Source: Chitinophaga sp. GbtcB8
Lineage (GTDB): Bacteria; Bacteroidota; Bacteroidia; Chitinophagales; Chitinophagaceae
Length of the DNA stretch: 64,000 nucleotides
Direction of reading: 5' to 3'
NCBI RefSeq assembly: GCF_019091455.1
Contig: NZ_JAGXJN010000004.1
Coordinates: 186,001 to 250,000, forward strand
The first letter of the stretch is position 1; every line of letters begins with the position of its first letter. Of the stretch, positions 61,948 through 64,000 are shown piece by piece. A program made the translations under genes and the position numbers. The notes below the pieces were generated by a model. The model searched no databases. It was not told where the DNA came from and saw only the letters and a program-made list of their open reading frames with translations.

Positions 61948-62484
61948 ATGATTAAGACATTGATAACTACCATACTCTTTGCGTTTATGACAGCGGCCGG
62001 AACGGTTTATAATTTCAAAGTTGAATCTATTGACGGTGGCAAGATCAATTTTGCCGATTACAAAGGGAAAAAGATCCTGATCGTTAACACGGCATCCCAA
62101 TGCGGTAACACGCCCCAGTATGCCGACCTGGAAAACCTGTATAAAAAATATGAAGGTAAGCTGGTGATCATCGGTTTCCCGGCCAATAACTTCCATGCGC
62201 AGGAACCCGGCTCCAATAAAGAGATCCAGGAGTTCTGCACAAAGAAATATGCAGTAACTTTTCCCATGGCGGCTAAAATATCTGTAAAGGGCGATGATAT
62301 TCATCCGTTATACAAATGGCTGCTGGCAGAAAGCAAGGCCAAACATTTTCAGCCGGAAGAAGTAACCTGGAACTTCCAGAAATACCTGCTGGATGAAAAA
62401 GGTAACCTGGTAGCTGTATTTGCTCCTAAAACACAGCCCATGTCTGCCGAAGTGATTGCAGCCATTGAAAAGCACTACAACTAA
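61948..62484 (+). CDS. Glutathione/thioredoxin peroxidase family, exported, altered active site
   Basis: A 178-residue protein with a short hydrophobic start (residues 4-18). The peroxidatic Cys is in NTASQCGNTPQY (Cys52), and TWNFQKYLL keeps the Trp-Asn pair. The normal GFPCNQFG block reads GFPANNFHAQEPG (75-88): the Cys is Ala and the catalytic Gln is Asn. A Cys in FCTKKYAV (Cys97) may be the resolving Cys, making thioredoxin-like reduction more likely than glutathione. It probably reduces peroxides in the periplasm. Confidence 0.85.
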   Translation: MIKTLITTILFAFMTAAGTVYNFKVESIDGGKINFADYKGKKILIVNTASQCGNTPQYADLENLYKKYEGKLVIIGFPANNFHAQEPGSNKEIQEFCTKKYAVTFPMAAKISVKGDDIHPLYKWLLAESKAKHFQPEEVTWNFQKYLLDEKGNLVAVFAPKTQPMSAEVIAAIEKHYN

Positions 62485-62560
62485 TCATTGTAGCCAGGCG
62501 ACAGACCCCTTCTCCCTCTCGTAACTATTTGCCAGTTTAGACGATACGTTTTTTTATATA

Positions 62561-62610
62561 ACACTACACACACATCCTGTAAAACTAAATCAGGGATGGG
62601 TGTGTAGTGT
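62561..62610. repeat. Long hairpin between peroxidase and lipoprotein genes
   Basis: ACACTACACAC-A-CATCC (62561-62577) pairs with GGATG-G-GTGTGTAGTGT (to 62610), one mismatch in 17. A T run precedes it on the plus strand, so it is not a normal terminator of the upstream gene. It may act as a bidirectional structure. Confidence 0.6.
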
Positions 62611-62636
62611 TTGCTGTATGATCCAATGCATATGCT

Positions 62637-63173
62637 ATGAGTAATAACCAGATACGCTTTCTGATAGCCGTATTACTTTGCGGAGCAAACGCCGCCTGTA
62701 AAAGTGATTATAATACCCCATCCTTTACCTGTAATAATTACTACATGGGCCTTACCCTGCAAGACAGTAGCCGCTATGCACTTAAGGTAAATAACAATAC
62801 CCTTTTCCGTATACCATCAGACACCGGCGGCAGCAAGTATCTTACAATGGAAACCGCCAATGATTCCTTTAAGATCATCTTTAACCTCCGGCACGGCACG
62901 TACCAGGACGCTGCCTTGTATAACGATAGCCTGCCCCTTAAAACCTATATCTTTAGGGGGAACCGGGACAGCACTACCAGCGGCCTGGTAGTAGCCGCTG
63001 TTAAAACCGGCAACGAGTTCAAGTTTGCAGATACCGATACCTCCAGCATTACCATTACCCGCTGGAACATCAGCAAACAAACTATGAGCGGCAGCTATTA
63101 CTTTGAAAGCAATAACCACACCCTTACCGGTAAAGGCACCTTCAGCAATGTTTGTTTTACTTCATTAAAATAG
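62637..63173 (+). CDS. Hypothetical lipoprotein (DUF6252-like)
   Basis: A 178-residue exported lipoprotein; lipobox ANAAC near residue 21. The body is beta-rich (TITRWNISKQTMSGSYYFES, ending GKGTFSNVCF), a pattern I recall from DUF6252 lipoproteins in Bacteroidota. It has two Cys at 31 and about 173. Function unknown. It is separated from the peroxidase gene by a hairpin and stands alone. Confidence 0.7.
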   Translation: MSNNQIRFLIAVLLCGANAACKSDYNTPSFTCNNYYMGLTLQDSSRYALKVNNNTLFRIPSDTGGSKYLTMETANDSFKIIFNLRHGTYQDAALYNDSLPLKTYIFRGNRDSTTSGLVVAAVKTGNEFKFADTDTSSITITRWNISKQTMSGSYYFESNNHTLTGKGTFSNVCFTSLK

Positions 63174-63204
63174 GCAGCCCGTTGCAGTGTGCCGATAATA
63201 AAGA

Positions 63205-63285
63205 AAACATTTGCATATTTGCATACCTGCAGCACCGGCGAATGTTAAACATTCACCTGCGCCGCTGCATATTTGCACATCAGCA
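63205..63285. repeat. Word palindrome: GCATATTTGCA repeats around a hairpin
   Basis: GCATATTTGCA occurs at about 63213 and 63267 as direct repeats. Between them GAATGTT-A-AACATTC (63240-63254) forms a hairpin. Words match the element at 49517. Arms are imperfect. Confidence 0.6.
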
Positions 63286-63294
63286 CATTAATAC

Positions 63295-64000
63295 ATGCTA
63301 TTCTCAAACATCATAGGGCAGGAAACTATTAAGCAGCAGCTTATACAGGCCGTGGAGCAGAACCGCTTAAGCCATGCCATGCTGTTACTGGCGCCGGAAG
63401 GGGCCGGGGGCTTATCCCTTGGGCTGGCCTTTGCGCAATACATGGTATGTGAGAACAAACAGGAAAAAGATGCCTGCGGCCAATGTTCCGCCTGTATAAA
63501 AGCCGGCCAGTATATTCACCCGGATATTCATTTCTCTTACCCCGTTATTCCCCGCAAGCCGGGCGATAAACCTTTGAGCACCGATTATGTTTCGGAGTGG
63601 CGGGAGTTCATTGGCACCCACCCTTACGGGAACGCCTATGACTGGCTGCAGTTTATTGGGGCAGAGAACAAGCAGGGTAACATTACCGCCAGTGAGTGCC
63701 ATGATATTATCCGTAAGCTAAGCCTCAAGAGTTTTGAAAGCCAGTATAAGATCTTACTCATGTGGATGCCCGAATACCTGGGCAATGAGGGCAACCGCCT
63801 GTTAAAGCTGATTGAAGAGCCGCCGGCCAATACCCTTTTTATACTGGTAGCGGAAAACCAGGAGCAGATCCTGGCCACCATTCTTTCCCGCACCCATCTC
63901 ATAAAAATAAACCCGCTGCCAAAAGAGGTGCTGGTAAATGCGCTGGTAGAACGGGCCAAGGCAGCACCCGCCAAAGCCCGGCAGGTGGCCACCATTGCCA
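63295..64000 (+). CDS. holB: DNA polymerase III delta' subunit, 3' end cut by window
   Basis: The first 235 residues of a clamp-loader subunit, starting MLFSNIIGQETIKQQLIQAV. Where gamma/tau has a Walker A, it has LAPEGAGGLSLG with no Lys, so it is delta' and not DnaX. The zinc motif CGQCSAC is near 60, and IEEPPANTLFILVAENQEQI and TILSRTHLI follow (sensor 1 and SRC-like). The gene continues beyond 64000. Confidence 0.9.
   Translation, partial: MLFSNIIGQETIKQQLIQAVEQNRLSHAMLLLAPEGAGGLSLGLAFAQYMVCENKQEKDACGQCSACIKAGQYIHPDIHFSYPVIPRKPGDKPLSTDYVSEWREFIGTHPYGNAYDWLQFIGAENKQGNITASECHDIIRKLSLKSFESQYKILLMWMPEYLGNEGNRLLKLIEEPPANTLFILVAENQEQILATILSRTHLIKINPLPKEVLVNALVERAKAAPAKARQVATIA

Noticed and set aside
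62561..62610. Terminator of the peroxidase gene
   Set aside because: The hairpin is preceded, not followed, by a T run on the plus strand.

Overview
The window looks like a chromosomal segment of a Bacteroidota bacterium, most likely Chitinophagaceae (Chitinophaga-like). The signs are a SusC/SusD pair, BatB/BatC, the long plant/Bacteroidota-type IspG, a bTHX ribosomal protein, many lipoproteins with short lipoboxes, and promoters of the Bacteroidota type (TTTG around -33, TAnnTTTG around -7). No tRNA, rRNA, CRISPR array, integrase or insertion sequence was recognised.

Layout. 1-2.7 kb: 5' part of carB. 2.9-5.6 kb: DeoR regulator and YbjJ-like MFS transporter, divergent from a HAD nucleotidase. 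5.6-10 kb: small unknown proteins, a two-HTH regulator, a decayed 63-bp tandem repeat, a TPR protein and a lipoprotein. 10-21.8 kb: acs, an alpha/beta hydrolase, an L,D-transpeptidase, an M16 protease, an ECF sigma/anti-sigma/beta-barrel operon and kbl. 22-26.2 kb: a class D beta-lactamase, batB-batC, a truncated RND efflux gene fused to an unrelated fragment, and an AraC regulator. 26.3-31.1 kb: ispG, LysR, lipoproteins and an orphan anti-sigma-like protein. 31.3-33.7 kb: a microviridin-type graspetide locus (two ATP-grasp ligases, two precursor peptides). 34-46.5 kb: LpxR, a UvrD-like helicase-nuclease, recR, a split metH, xth. 46.8-53.3 kb: HU, bTHX, pdxH and the operon rplM-rpsI-rpsB-tsf-pyrH. 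53.6-64 kb: SusD/SusC, a YugP-type protease, radA, comF, a glutathione peroxidase, and holB running off the end.

Two things stand out. First, the graspetide locus: two unannotated peptides of 53 and 56 residues share the leader motif PFFAQFLE and end in TLKFPSDREE and TQKFPSDGDE, the microviridin ring-forming core; a perfect 12-bp hairpin lies between them and the two ligase genes. Second, about fourteen intergenic inverted repeats, roughly one per 4.5 kb, built from short repeated words (for example AATGTAAAA, GCTGAATGC, TTACGAAT, TTAGATTT). They lie between otherwise unrelated genes, and two sit inside the ribosomal protein operon. Three of them share nearly the same arms but have different centres.

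Most housekeeping genes are intact. Broken or altered items are the RND remnant, the tandem repeat with frameshifts, a glutathione peroxidase lacking the usual catalytic Gln, and a ribosomal protein uS2 with a Gly/Arg-rich tail.
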